A DNA stretch of 64,000 bases from Pseudohongiella spirulinae (GCF_001444425.1 NZ_CP013189.1:2542001-2606000), one strand, 5' to 3'. Shown: positions 8,849-18,396, counted from the stretch's first letter. The notes: generated by a model from the letters alone, not told the origin. A program made the numbers and translations.

Positions 8849-9868
8849 ATGAGCAATGACCCGATGAACAACAACAACGCACTGGCGAGCTGGCTGCAAT
8901 CTCATCTGCCGGACTGTGACGGGCGCTATCAACTTGAAAAATTTGCCAGCGGGCAATCCAATCCAAGCTATCTGCTGAACTGCGGTGAGCAGCAATATGT
9001 GTTGCGGCGCAAACCACCAGGGCAGCTGCTGGCCTCAGCTCATGCCGTTGATCGTGAATATCGGCTGATCAAGGCATTGCAGGGCAGTGCCGTGCCGGTG
9101 CCGACCGCCCTGGCACTGTGTGAGGATGACGGTGTCATCGGCAGTATGTTTTACATTATGAGCTATGAGGCCGGCGACGTGCACTGGGACCCTGCCCTGC
9201 CGGCGATCGAAACCGGCCAGCGCCGCGCCTATTACCAATCTCTGATCCATACACTGGCCAGTCTGCATAATGTCGATTATGTCTTTGCAGGACTGCAGGA
9301 TTTTGGCCGTCCCGGCAATTATTTTGCACGCCAGCTATCACGCTGGACCAAGCAATATCAGGCGTCAGCCACTCAGACCATAACCGCTATGGATCAGTTA
9401 ATCGACTGGTTGCAGGCCAATCTGCCAGATGACGACGCCCAAAGCAGCATCATTCATGGCGACTATCGCCTGGATAATGTCATGTTTTTCCATAACAGTC
9501 CTGACGTACGTGCCGTGCTGGACTGGGAACTGGCGACACTGGGTCACCCAATGGCCGATCTGGCTTACTACCTGATGGCTCTGCGCCTGCCAGGTGAAGG
9601 CGAAATCAAAGGCCTGCAGGGCCTGGATCTGTCCGCACTGGGCATCCCCGAAGAAGCCGAGCTGATTGATCTGTATTGTCAGGCCCGACAGATAAAATCA
9701 CCCGCCAACTGGGACTTTTACATGGCATTCAGTTTTTTCCGACTGGCTGCCATTTTGCAGGGCGTATACAAACGCGGACTTGATGGCAATGCTTCCAGTG
9801 CCAGGGCGATACGCATGGGGGAGTTGGTCAAACCGCTGGCAGAATTGGGGCTGGCATCTATCAAGTGA
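8849..9868 (+). CDS. APH-family phosphotransferase (ACAD10/11-like kinase)
   Basis: Protein-kinase-like phosphotransferase of the aminoglycoside phosphotransferase superfamily, 339 residues. The N-lobe has YVLRRKPPGQLLASAHAVDRE, the catalytic loop is HGDYRLDNVMF (near residue 205) and the metal-binding motif is VLDWELATLGHPMADL. This subgroup is related to the kinase domain of ACAD10/11, which acts with an acyl-CoA dehydrogenase on hydroxy acids, and usually clusters with fatty-acid catabolism; no such dehydrogenase is adjacent here. It is not predicted to be a resistance gene. It lies 34 bp after the histidine phosphatase. Confidence 0.85.
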   Translation: MSNDPMNNNNALASWLQSHLPDCDGRYQLEKFASGQSNPSYLLNCGEQQYVLRRKPPGQLLASAHAVDREYRLIKALQGSAVPVPTALALCEDDGVIGSMFYIMSYEAGDVHWDPALPAIETGQRRAYYQSLIHTLASLHNVDYVFAGLQDFGRPGNYFARQLSRWTKQYQASATQTITAMDQLIDWLQANLPDDDAQSSIIHGDYRLDNVMFFHNSPDVRAVLDWELATLGHPMADLAYYLMALRLPGEGEIKGLQGLDLSALGIPEEAELIDLYCQARQIKSPANWDFYMAFSFFRLAAILQGVYKRGLDGNASSARAIRMGELVKPLAELGLASIK

Positions 9869-9911
9869 CGAGTGCTACCATCGAGCGAATAATAAAAACT
9901 GAGGTCTGGGT

Positions 9912-10199
9912 ATGCGCGATAAACACGCAAGAGCCTATTGGAAAGCAAATGTCAGAATTCTGGCAACACTGTTAACAGTCTGGGCATTTATATCCTTTGT
10001 TTGCGGCATTCTGCTGGCTGATTTTCTGGACAACTTCCGCTTTGGTGGCTTCAAACTGGGCTTCTGGATTGCCCAGCAGGGCTCCATCTATGTCTTTGTG
10101 ATACTCATTATTGTCTACGTCTTCTGGATGGATCGACTGGACGCCCGCTATCACCGGGACAGCTCAGTGAGTGACCCAGAAAAGGAGACCCAGGCATGA
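9912..10199 (+). CDS. DUF4212 small subunit of sodium/solute symporter
   Basis: Small 95-residue membrane protein with two hydrophobic helices (about residues 15-36 and 52-73) and charged ends. DUF4212 proteins are encoded directly upstream of a class of SSS symporters and are taken to be an accessory subunit. Its stop overlaps the symporter start in an ATGA junction, so the two are translationally coupled. The evidence is family pattern plus context. Confidence 0.88.
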   Translation: MRDKHARAYWKANVRILATLLTVWAFISFVCGILLADFLDNFRFGGFKLGFWIAQQGSIYVFVILIIVYVFWMDRLDARYHRDSSVSDPEKETQA

Positions 10200-11905
10200 A
10201 CGTGCAATTGTGGACCTATGTATTTGTTGCCCTGTCGTTTGGTCTCTACATCGGCATCGCCGTGTGGTCCAGAGCGGCATCAACCAACGATTTTTATGTC
10301 GCCGGTGGCGGTGTTCATCCACTAGCTAACGGCATGGCAACGGCCGCTGACTGGATGTCAGCCGCATCATTCATATCCATGGCTGGTCTGATTTCGTTCC
10401 TGGGCCGCGATGGTGCTTTTTATCTGATGGGATGGACCGGCGGCTATGTGCTTCTTGCCCTGTTGCTGGCACCCTATCTGCGCAAATTCGGAAAATTCAC
10501 GGTACCGGACTTTATTGGCGACCGCTACTACTCTCGCAGCGCACGCATGGTGGCCATCTTCTGTGCCATCTCCGTATCGTTTGTTTATGTCTGCGGCCAG
10601 ATGCAGGGTGCCGGCATTGTGTTTTCCCGCTTTCTTGAGGTCGATATCACTACCGGTGTGATCATCGGCATGACCATTGTATTTTTCTACGCCGTGATGG
10701 GCGGCATGAAAGGCATCACATACACTCAGGTTGCCCAGTACTGTGTGCTGATTTTTGCCTACATGGTGCCAGCCATTTTCATCTCCCTGATGATGACCGG
10801 AAACCCGATACCACAATTGGGTTTTGGCGCCGAACTGACCGAAGAATACGGTGGCGGCTACCTGTTGGACCGGCTGGACAGCCTGAGTGAGGAGCTTGGA
10901 TTTGCCACCTACACAGCCGGGCAACGCGCGACACAGGATGTGTTCTTTATTACGGCCGCTCTTATGTTCGGAACGGCCGGCCTGCCCCATGTCATCATTC
11001 GTTTTTTCACTGTCCCCAGTGTGCGTGATGCCCGCAAGTCCGCAGCCTACGCGCTGGTGTTCATCGCCATACTCTACACAACAGCACCGGCGGTTGCGGC
11101 ATTCGCCAAAACCAATCTGTTGAACACAGTCAACAATGCAAGCTATGAGGAATTGCCCTCGTGGTTTAGCACCTGGGAGACTACCCAGCTTATTCAATTC
11201 GATGATCAGAATGGCGACGGGCGTGTGCAGTACTCCGGCGACCCCGCCATCAATGAACTGACAGTCAACCGTGACATCATGGTGCTGGCCAACCCGGAAA
11301 TTGCCGGCCTGCCCAACTGGGTTGTCGCGCTGGTAGCGGCCGGAGCGCTGGCGGCGGCGCTTTCAACAGCCGCCGGCCTGCTACTGGTCATTTCAACTGC
11401 CGTGTCACACGACCTGCTTAAGCGCAGTATGATGCCAGGTATCAGTGAAAAGCAGGAGCTGCTGTTTGCCAGACTGGCAATATTTGTTGCCATACTGATT
11501 GCCGGCTACTTTGGCATCAATCCGCCCGGGTTTGTGGCCGAGGTTGTCGCATTTGCCTTTGGCCTGGCAGCAGCCTCGTTCTTCCCGGCTATCGTGCTGG
11601 GTATTTTCTATCGGCGCATGAATCGCGAAGGTGCGATTGCCGGCATGCTCAGCGGCTTCCTGTTCACAGCCGCTTATATCATCTTCTTCAAGTTCGTATC
11701 ACCGGAATCCAGCACACCGGAAAATTGGTGGTTCGGCATATCACCGGAAGGCATCGGCACCGTGGGCACACTGATCAATGCAGCGGTCGCCCTGACTGTC
11801 TGCCGGTTCAGCCCGGCGCCACCGCGTGACATTCAGAATATGGTTGAAGAAATCCGGCTGCCCGGCAACGTGCCAACTGTCCCGCTCAGTCATCAGTCTC
11901 ACTGA
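10196..11905 (+). CDS. Sodium:solute symporter, VC_2705 type (acetate/monocarboxylate-like)
   Basis: Inner-membrane Na+/solute symporter of the SLC5/SSS family, 569 residues with about 13 helices. Visible features include the N-terminal DFYVAGGGVHPLANGMATAADWMSAASF, the FTVPDFIGDRYYS segment and a hydrophilic insert with DDQNGDGRVQYSG in the middle, typical of the VC_2705 branch. Relatives with a DUF4212 partner are usually annotated as acetate, pyruvate or similar symporters; the substrate is inferred. It is coupled to the DUF4212 gene and overlaps the convergent mrp gene by 20 nt at its 3' end. Confidence 0.9.
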   Translation: MNVQLWTYVFVALSFGLYIGIAVWSRAASTNDFYVAGGGVHPLANGMATAADWMSAASFISMAGLISFLGRDGAFYLMGWTGGYVLLALLLAPYLRKFGKFTVPDFIGDRYYSRSARMVAIFCAISVSFVYVCGQMQGAGIVFSRFLEVDITTGVIIGMTIVFFYAVMGGMKGITYTQVAQYCVLIFAYMVPAIFISLMMTGNPIPQLGFGAELTEEYGGGYLLDRLDSLSEELGFATYTAGQRATQDVFFITAALMFGTAGLPHVIIRFFTVPSVRDARKSAAYALVFIAILYTTAPAVAAFAKTNLLNTVNNASYEELPSWFSTWETTQLIQFDDQNGDGRVQYSGDPAINELTVNRDIMVLANPEIAGLPNWVVALVAAGALAAALSTAAGLLLVISTAVSHDLLKRSMMPGISEKQELLFARLAIFVAILIAGYFGINPPGFVAEVVAFAFGLAAASFFPAIVLGIFYRRMNREGAIAGMLSGFLFTAAYIIFFKFVSPESSTPENWWFGISPEGIGTVGTLINAAVALTVCRFSPAPPRDIQNMVEEIRLPGNVPTVPLSHQSH

Positions 11906-12704
11906 TCCGGGGAGCGGTGGCATCAATTGCCGAATTGTTCACCGCGCTGACAAGCGTTTCGGCCAGTTCCAGGTACGCCCGGGCAACCGGGCTGTCCGGC
12001 GAACTGAGCAGGAGAGGTGTGCCAGCATCAGTATGTTCGCGAATCGACAGATCCAGTGGCAGAGTAGCAATCACTTGTACACCGTAGTCCTGCGCCAATC
12101 GCTCGCCACCGCCGCTGCCAAAAATCGCTTCACTGTGACCGCAGTTGGAGCAGATATGCATGCTCATATTTTCCACCACGCCCAGAATGGGCACACTGAC
12201 CTTGCGGAACATCTCGATACCTTTTCGGGCATCAAGCAGCGCAACGTCCTGCGGTGTAGTTACAATCACAGCACCGCTGAGCTTGATCGTCTGTGACAGG
12301 CTGAGCTGTATATCTCCGGTTCCGGGCGGCATGTCGATAATCAGGTAATCCAGATCCTCCCATAAGGTATGCTGGAGTATCTGATTGAATGCCCCGACAA
12401 TCATCGGTGCACGCCATACCATCGCCGTTTCCGGTTCGACCAGATAACCGATAGAGTTGGTCTGCAGGCCATGCGCCATAACCGGTTCCATGCTCTGTTT
12501 ATCAAACACGCGCGGCCGGGTGCCTGGCGGCACGCCCAGCATCAACGGCTGACTGGGGCCATAGATATCAGCGTCCAGCAGCCCCACCCTGGCACCGATT
12601 TTTTGCAGGGCAATCGCCAGATTGAGCGCCGTGGTGGATTTACCCACGCCGCCTTTACCCGACGCAATGCAGACAATATGTTTAACTGCTGACAATCCTT
12701 TCAA
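11886..12704 (-). CDS. Mrp/ApbC-type iron-sulfur carrier P-loop ATPase
   Basis: Cytoplasmic MRP/NBP35 ATPase that binds and transfers Fe-S clusters. It has the deviant Walker A SGKGGVGKST, the family signature LLDADIYGPSQPLMLG, IDMPPGTGD, and the cluster-binding CSNC (C-x2-C). The start was placed at TTG 12704, which follows a strong GGGAGG ribosome-binding site at 6 nt and gives 272 residues; a GTG at 12815 would add 37 residues unlike the family. The N-terminal MIP18/DUF59 domain of many Mrp/ApbC proteins is absent, so this is the short form. It converges on the symporter with a 20-nt overlap. Confidence 0.9.
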   Translation of the reverse strand: MKGLSAVKHIVCIASGKGGVGKSTTALNLAIALQKIGARVGLLDADIYGPSQPLMLGVPPGTRPRVFDKQSMEPVMAHGLQTNSIGYLVEPETAMVWRAPMIVGAFNQILQHTLWEDLDYLIIDMPPGTGDIQLSLSQTIKLSGAVIVTTPQDVALLDARKGIEMFRKVSVPILGVVENMSMHICSNCGHSEAIFGSGGGERLAQDYGVQVIATLPLDLSIREHTDAGTPLLLSSPDSPVARAYLELAETLVSAVNNSAIDATAPRISETDD

Positions 12705-12862
12705 TTGACACCTCCCACCGGTCGATAAAACTGCATTATCCAACAAACAGTCTGCTATATTCAGCACCACAACCGCAATTGACCCGACAACCGTTCGGCT
12801 GTTGCGCTTCGACACACTTACGGCCTTGATATTAAGGCGAATGGACGATATAAGATCAGCTT

Positions 12863-13495
12863 ATGACTGTAAGCACTATGACCTGTTCCACTGATCGAAA
12901 CCCGAGGCCGCACGGCTTCCGGAAGACGCCCGTCTGGCTGCTGAGCTGCCTGCTGGCATCGACATGGCTGCCTGGCGGCGCGTTAGCCGAACAGGCGACT
13001 TCCGGCAATGATCCGCTGGTCACGACGCAGGAAGCCTTTGATCACCCTGTCAAATATGCTATTTACTCCTCGGCCTGGCACCTGAGTTCAAATGCTGGCC
13101 TGCGCATCGTCGCACAAAACCAAAGCGATGCAACAATCGAGCTACAGAAAGTTATTTTTACTGATGAAACAGGTGATAAGGAAGATACAGAGCTGGTACT
13201 GGAGTTAAGCGTGCCACCGCAAGGTTGGGCGGAGGCTCAGGTGCCCTATCAGGATCTGCTCAGCGGCAGCGAATGTGTCACCCGTACCATGCTGGAAGAC
13301 TGGAAGCTGGTGGAGATATCCAACTACACACTGAACCCTTCAGTTCGCGGCCTGATCATCGAGGATACCCGTTCCTTCCGCATTTACCAGTGCGTACGCA
13401 GCGTACGCACCTATTGGCGTGATGTGCAAAGTGATGAGATCAATTACGGCTCGCAGTGGTTGATGTATCATTTTGAGCGGCTGCCCATCGACTGA
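12863..13495 (+). CDS. Exported protein of unknown function
   Basis: I do not recognise a family. The 210-residue product begins with a basic N-terminus and a hydrophobic segment (PVWLLSCLLASTWLPGGALA) ending in a plausible signal-peptidase I site, so it is probably periplasmic. The mature part looks like a single beta-rich domain with two cysteines (SECVTRTM and RIYQCVRS) that could form a disulfide. It stands alone, divergent from mrp and convergent with the coiled-coil lipoprotein; the start ATG 12863 is not well supported by a ribosome site, and ATG 12878 is an alternative. Confidence 0.6.
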   Translation: MTVSTMTCSTDRNPRPHGFRKTPVWLLSCLLASTWLPGGALAEQATSGNDPLVTTQEAFDHPVKYAIYSSAWHLSSNAGLRIVAQNQSDATIELQKVIFTDETGDKEDTELVLELSVPPQGWAEAQVPYQDLLSGSECVTRTMLEDWKLVEISNYTLNPSVRGLIIEDTRSFRIYQCVRSVRTYWRDVQSDEINYGSQWLMYHFERLPID

Positions 13496-13537
13496 CGACA
13501 CGCCTGCCGGGCAAGCCTGCGTCCGGCCGATACGCTA

Positions 13538-14152
13538 TCAGTTGCCCAGCGAACGTGCTTCGCGCACCAATTGATCCTTGCGTGCCTCAAGCTCGGAGAT
13601 CAGTGATTTCTGCAAGGGCTCAACGGTTTGACCGTTTTCATCCAGATTTTCGTACTTGCTCTGCTCACTGGCCAGCATTTGCAACAGTTCCTCGGCAGCT
13701 GTAATCGCTTGCGACAGCCGCTCATTGGCTCGTTCGCGACGGCTGATGCGCGCCTCATAATCGGTCAGTTGTCGCTCCAGCTCGACAATTCTCTGTTCCT
13801 GCTCGCGCGCCAGCCGAGCCTGTTCAGCCTGACGTTGTTGTTGCTCCAGCAGGGCAGCCTGGCGAGCCCGCTCAGCCGCTTCGCGCTCTGCCGCTTCCCG
13901 GGCGCGGGCCAGAGCTTCCCGCTCCTCCTGCATTCTCGCCAGCTCTTCGCGCAGCTCTCTCTCGCTGCGTTCAGCTTCCAGTCGGGCAATCTCCGCCTGG
14001 CGTGCCTGCTCCGCCATCTCGCGGGCCTGCGCCTCAGCCTGCTGCTGCGCTAAAATAGCGTCCTGAGCCGACTGCCCGGCGCAGCCGGCAGTCAGTAATA
14101 GAGTGACCACTACCATCAGTGGCATAGTGCCTGAGCGACGTAATTCGAACAT
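13538..14152 (-). CDS. Coiled-coil outer-envelope lipoprotein of unknown function
   Basis: Predicted lipoprotein: after a short basic start (MFELRRSG) and hydrophobic core comes the lipobox LLTAGC, with the lipidated cysteine near residue 24. Most of the rest (about residues 30-150) is a highly charged Ala/Glu/Arg/Gln-rich heptad region, certainly a long coiled coil, followed by a second helical segment. The start was set at ATG 14152, with AGGA upstream, rather than ATG 14206, because this puts the signal sequence at the N-terminus. It resembles DUF4398/YbgF-like envelope coiled-coil proteins only in character; function unknown. It is divergent from the membrane protein at 14279. Confidence 0.7.
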   Translation of the reverse strand: MFELRRSGTMPLMVVVTLLLTAGCAGQSAQDAILAQQQAEAQAREMAEQARQAEIARLEAERSERELREELARMQEEREALARAREAAEREAAERARQAALLEQQQRQAEQARLAREQEQRIVELERQLTDYEARISRRERANERLSQAITAAEELLQMLASEQSKYENLDENGQTVEPLQKSLISELEARKDQLVREARSLGN

Positions 14153-14278
14153 AGCCAGATTCCTGTTAACCCATCGTTTTCGGATCAATTTCGCTAACTT
14201 TAACACACCATGCCAACAGCCCGGACCAATTCTGCAACAAATTGGCTGCCCGGGTGGCTGTTCATCTATAATGCCGAC

Positions 14279-15592
14279 ATGCCCATTTACCGTATCCGCC
14301 TATTTTTGCTGCTGGCTCTGAGCCTGCCCCTGATTCTGGCAGTCATGCTCGCGGCCCTGACATTGCGTCCGACTCCACTTGTGCCGGGCGACGGCACCCT
14401 GCAGGCTGCCGACATCAGACAACTGGAACAGTTGATTGCGGACAACAGCCCTTCCCGACTCAGCAGCAGTGGGCAACGCGAGCTGAGCCTGACAGGCGAC
14501 GAACTTAGCCTGCTGGGCAATTTCGCGCTGAATAATCTGGACCTTCTGCAAGATTCTGCCGTGGCATTCACGATCGATGGTGACCAGGCTTACGGCCAGC
14601 TCAGCATGCCGATATTCGGCAATGTCATACCGCTTTATGCGAACCTTTCTGCTCACTTTGCCCAGCGCGAAGGAGAAGCTCGTCTGGTCTCAGTCAGAGC
14701 CGGTTATCTGCCAATACCCGCCCCTGTGATACGAATAGCCGAGCAGTTGGCTGGCAAGCGACTGGGCAACGCCGATGCGGCAACTCAGGAAATGGCGACT
14801 CTGCGCCATCAAGTGCGGACCATTACACTGGCGAATGATCAGTTGCATCTGCAACTGCACTGGGAGCCTGAAACGCTCACTCGCATCCGTGACCAGGCCC
14901 GGCAGGTGCTGGTGCCGCCGGAGGACCGGGACCGCGTATTGGCTTATCACCTGAGAACTCTGGAACTGTCAGCACAGCTATCTGCGCATGGCCGCTCGGC
15001 CTCCCTGGTTCAATTGTTGCCGCAGTTATTCAAACTCGCCATTCAGCGCAGCGACTCAGATGCGGACACCATCGCGGAAAACCGGGCCTTGCTGCTCTCG
15101 TTATCGCTGTTTGTAAATCGATTACCCATTGACGAACTGATTGCCGTATCAGCAGATACACCTTTGCAGGACACCAGCGGCTTGCAGACCACCTTGTTTC
15201 GCCGCAGTGACCTGAGCCAGCACTTCATTACCTCAGCTGCTCTGGCCGTTTCGGCCGGCGCCGAAATCGCCCAGGTATTAAGTAACATCAAAGAGGTGTA
15301 CGACAGCCAACGACGCAGCGGTTTCAGTTTCAGTGATATGACTGCCAACCTGGCCGGTGTGGCGTTTGCCGAAGCGGCAACGAGCAATCCAGAATCCGCC
15401 CGCAGACTGCAGCGGCGCATGGCCTCAGCCGGTGCTGAAACCGATTTTATGCCCTCGCCGGCGACCGATGCTGACGCCCTCTCGGAAAGCGCTTTTGCAG
15501 ACATTTTTGAAGATCGTAACAGTGATGTATACAATGACCGCCTTGCACAGATCAGCGACCAAATTGCTGTGTTGCCAATTTACCTGGATTAA
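14279..15592 (+). CDS. Membrane-anchored periplasmic protein of unknown function
   Basis: Starts at ATG 14279, giving a 437-residue protein with an N-terminal anchor or signal helix (RLFLLLALSLPLILAVMLAAL) and a large periplasmic part. The C-terminal third contains a helical segment around SAALAVSAGAEIAQVLSNIKEVYD and GFSFSDMTANLAGVAFAEAA; similar GFSF(S/A)D..A...G patterns occur in YfiM-like uncharacterised envelope proteins, a weak recollection rather than an assignment. No catalytic motif is evident. It is divergent from the coiled-coil lipoprotein (126 bp apart), so the two may share regulation, and is followed 9 bp later by the PLP enzyme gene. Confidence 0.65.
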   Translation: MPIYRIRLFLLLALSLPLILAVMLAALTLRPTPLVPGDGTLQAADIRQLEQLIADNSPSRLSSSGQRELSLTGDELSLLGNFALNNLDLLQDSAVAFTIDGDQAYGQLSMPIFGNVIPLYANLSAHFAQREGEARLVSVRAGYLPIPAPVIRIAEQLAGKRLGNADAATQEMATLRHQVRTITLANDQLHLQLHWEPETLTRIRDQARQVLVPPEDRDRVLAYHLRTLELSAQLSAHGRSASLVQLLPQLFKLAIQRSDSDADTIAENRALLLSLSLFVNRLPIDELIAVSADTPLQDTSGLQTTLFRRSDLSQHFITSAALAVSAGAEIAQVLSNIKEVYDSQRRSGFSFSDMTANLAGVAFAEAATSNPESARRLQRRMASAGAETDFMPSPATDADALSESAFADIFEDRNSDVYNDRLAQISDQIAVLPIYLD

Positions 15593-15601
15593 TCCTACAC
15601 C

Positions 15602-16843
15602 ATGAGTTCAAAATCTGACGCTTCCGGTTTCACCACCACCAATCTGCACGCTGACCGCCGCGATCATCCGGAGCATGGTGTTCTGCACAAACCGGTACAC
15701 ACTTCCGTCGCATTTACCTACGACGATGCACACGATCTCGCTGCTGTATTTCAGGGCAAAAAACCGGGTTATAACTATGGCCGTCAGCAGAACCCGACAG
15801 TTAATGCCCTGCAAAACCGCATTACAAAAATGGAACAGGGTCTGACCAGTACTGCATTTGCGACCGGCATGGCGGCCATTGGCTCTGCACTGTTTGCGCT
15901 GCTGCGCCCCGGCGATCACATTATCTCCAGCGCCTTTCTGTTTGGTAACACCAACAGCCTGCTGAACTCCTTTCGCAACTTCGGCATTGATGTCAGCTTT
16001 GTGGACACCACACGCGTGGAAAATGTTGAAGCGGCTCTGACTCCTGCGACCCGGCTGGTGTTTACCGAAACGATCGCCAACCCCGTCACCCAGGTTGCCG
16101 ACCTGAAGCTAATCGGGCAGCTTTGCGCATCAAAGGGAATCATCTATATGGTGGATAACACCATGACTTCGCCCTGGTTGTTCCGGCCAGCCCAGGTTGG
16201 CGCCAGCCTGATTGTCAATTCGCTGACCAAGTATATCGGTGGCCATGGCAATGCACTGGGGGGAATGCTGACGGATACCGGCTTGTATGACTGGGAAAAA
16301 TTCCCGAATATTCTGGACCTGTATCGGCAAGGTGATGTTCGACTCTGGGGCACCACCCAGATTCGTAAAAAAGGACTGCGAGACTTTGGGGCTACGCTCG
16401 GGCCTGAAGCTGCCCACCACCTGGCTGTAGGATCAGAAACACTGCCTTTGAGAATGGATCGCGCCGCCGATAATGCGCAGCGCCTTGCCGAGTTTTGCGA
16501 GTCACACCCCCGGATCAAGAAAGTTTATTACCCGGGTCTGACCACACACCCTCAGCATCAATTGGCCAGGACATTATTCCGCAAACCGGGTGCCATTATG
16601 AGCATCGACCTGCAGGATGATCTGGACTGTTTCGACTTTTTGAACCAACTCGACTGCGTCATCGCCTCCAGCAATCTGGGTGATACCCGAACGCTGGCGA
16701 TTCCTGTTGCTCATACCATCTTTTACGAGATGGGTGCGGAACGTCGCGCATCCATGGGCATCGGCGACAATATGATTCGTTTGTCAGTTGGCATCGAAGA
16801 CATTGACGATCTGCTGAACGATTTTGAACAGGCTTTGAAATAA
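15602..16843 (+). CDS. Cystathionine gamma-synthase-family PLP-dependent enzyme
   Basis: Cytoplasmic PLP enzyme of the Cys/Met metabolism family (413 residues). It shows the phosphate-binding YNYGRQQNPTVNALQ, ATGMAAIGSALFALL, the VDNTMTSPWL aspartate segment and the PLP lysine in NSLTKYIGGHGNALGG. Substrate preference (cystathionine, O-acyl-homoserine or other thiol donors) cannot be read from sequence; the sequence looks like the divergent group labelled simply 'cystathionine gamma-synthase family protein'. The Rieske gene begins 3 bp after its stop, so the two are surely co-expressed, which is unusual for a methionine-pathway enzyme. Confidence 0.88.
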   Translation: MSSKSDASGFTTTNLHADRRDHPEHGVLHKPVHTSVAFTYDDAHDLAAVFQGKKPGYNYGRQQNPTVNALQNRITKMEQGLTSTAFATGMAAIGSALFALLRPGDHIISSAFLFGNTNSLLNSFRNFGIDVSFVDTTRVENVEAALTPATRLVFTETIANPVTQVADLKLIGQLCASKGIIYMVDNTMTSPWLFRPAQVGASLIVNSLTKYIGGHGNALGGMLTDTGLYDWEKFPNILDLYRQGDVRLWGTTQIRKKGLRDFGATLGPEAAHHLAVGSETLPLRMDRAADNAQRLAEFCESHPRIKKVYYPGLTTHPQHQLARTLFRKPGAIMSIDLQDDLDCFDFLNQLDCVIASSNLGDTRTLAIPVAHTIFYEMGAERRASMGIGDNMIRLSVGIEDIDDLLNDFEQALK

Positions 16844-16846
16844 ACG

Positions 16847-17191
16847 ATGATTACACTGTGTCACCACAGCGACATTGAAGAAGGTCGCGCCAAAGGTTTT
16901 GATGTTAACGGCAAGCAGTTATTTGTTGTCAAGAAGGATGATCAGCTTCACCTTTATTACAACTATTGCCCCCACCTGGGCACGCCTCTGGAATGGCTGG
17001 AAGATCAGTTTATGGATCCGGATGGCGTGTTCATTCAATGCGCAACACACGGGGCGCTGTTTGTAGTGGAAGACGGCTTGTGCATACAGGGGCCCTGTAA
17101 GGGCAAATCATTAAAAGCCATTCCGTTTGAAATGGGCAATGGCTTTATGATGGTGGAAGAAGCACATATCGCCACGCTCGGGCGAATCTGA
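16847..17191 (+). CDS. Rieske [2Fe-2S] ferredoxin-like protein
   Basis: A 114-residue soluble Rieske protein. The two cluster motifs are CPHLG (C-x-H) and CATHGALF (C-x2-H), separated by a longer than usual loop (LEDQFMDPDGVF). This matches stand-alone Rieske ferredoxins that supply electrons to oxygenases or act as redox sensors; there is no membrane anchor. It follows the PLP enzyme by 3 bp and converges on the aminotransferase with a 2-bp gap. The partner enzyme is unknown. Confidence 0.9.
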   Translation: MITLCHHSDIEEGRAKGFDVNGKQLFVVKKDDQLHLYYNYCPHLGTPLEWLEDQFMDPDGVFIQCATHGALFVVEDGLCIQGPCKGKSLKAIPFEMGNGFMMVEEAHIATLGRI

Positions 17192-17193
17192 AT

Positions 17194-18396
17194 TCAGCGA
17201 CTTTGCAGCGCATCAACTATGCGCTGGGCGGCCAGTTCCAGGTCAGGCATGCTGCGCGTATAAGCCAGGCGCACATACCTTCTGGCCTGATGCTGCCCGA
17301 AATCGGTGCCCGGCGTCATCGCGACGCCATGTTGCTCCAGCATTTGCTGACAGAACAACTCACAGTCATCTGCAAACGCCCCGATGTCTGCGTAACAGTA
17401 AAAAGCCCCTTGCGGCTGCCATGGCAGACTGAAACCGATGTGTTGCAAGGCGCTGGCCAAAAAGTCGCGACGTTGGCGAAACTCTGACCGTCGCTCTTCC
17501 AGCACGCCTGTCACATCGTCATCGAAAGCATGCAAGGCGGCGTACTGAGAAGGCGTTGATGCGGCGATAAAAAGATTCTGCGCCAGAATATTCGCCATTT
17601 CGCTGAAGGCTTGCGGCACCACTACCCAACCCACACGCCAACCAGTCATACCAAAATATTTTGAAAAGCTGTTTATAACAAAATTATTATCGTCAAATTT
17701 CAGCGCAGTCGGTAAATCGCCCATTGGCGTCACGTCTGCTACGGGCTTAACAAAATCAAGGCCGTGATAGATTTCGTCCATGACCAGATGCATGCCCCGC
17801 TGCCGCGTCCAGTCACTCAATTCAGACATACGGGTGGCGTCAATGACTGCGCCTGTCGGATTAGCCGGAGATGCCAGCCATAATCCCTTGCTGGACTCAT
17901 TGTATGCTGCATCTAACTGCGCAGTGGTCGGTGCCGCCAATCCCGGTGTTTCCGGCGCAATAAGCACAGCCTCAGCACCCATCAGGTGGACATAGTTTCG
18001 GTTACAGGGGTAAGCCGGGTCGGGCATCATGACCTGATCTGATGGATTCAGCAGCAAATTCGACAGCAGTACCAGAGCACCACTGGCACCCGGTGTTACG
18101 ATGATACGACTGACATCTACCTGCACACCGTGGTGCTGAGAATAGAATTGCGCAATGCGCTCCCGAAGAGCTGGCAGACCACTGGCCGGTGTATACTGAG
18201 TTTTGCCGCTGCGCATGGCCCGCACCGCAGCTTCCACAATAAGAGGGTGTGCCGTAAAGTCAGGCTCCCCGACCTCAAGATGCACAATTGACCGACCGGC
18301 TGACTCCAGTTGACGCGCTCGTTCCAGCACATCCATAACCTTGAATGGGTTCACTTTTCGGGTGCGCATTGCCGCTGTCAACTGTCGTTCTGTCAT
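17194..18396 (-). CDS. PLP-dependent aminotransferase, class I/II
   Basis: Fold-type I aminotransferase (400 residues). Key segments are the substrate-binding VGEPDFTAHP, TPGASGALVLL, SPANPTGAVID, the aspartate in VMDEIYHGL and the Schiff-base lysine in NSFSKYFGMTGWRVGW. The start was set at ATG 18396, preceded by AGGA at 5 nt, rather than ATG 18444. It resembles aspartate/aromatic aminotransferases of the AspC/AlaA-like subgroup, but the amino-acid specificity is not decidable here. It is divergent from dksA. Confidence 0.9.
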   Translation of the reverse strand: MTERQLTAAMRTRKVNPFKVMDVLERARQLESAGRSIVHLEVGEPDFTAHPLIVEAAVRAMRSGKTQYTPASGLPALRERIAQFYSQHHGVQVDVSRIIVTPGASGALVLLSNLLLNPSDQVMMPDPAYPCNRNYVHLMGAEAVLIAPETPGLAAPTTAQLDAAYNESSKGLWLASPANPTGAVIDATRMSELSDWTRQRGMHLVMDEIYHGLDFVKPVADVTPMGDLPTALKFDDNNFVINSFSKYFGMTGWRVGWVVVPQAFSEMANILAQNLFIAASTPSQYAALHAFDDDVTGVLEERRSEFRQRRDFLASALQHIGFSLPWQPQGAFYCYADIGAFADDCELFCQQMLEQHGVAMTPGTDFGQHQARRYVRLAYTRSMPDLELAAQRIVDALQSR

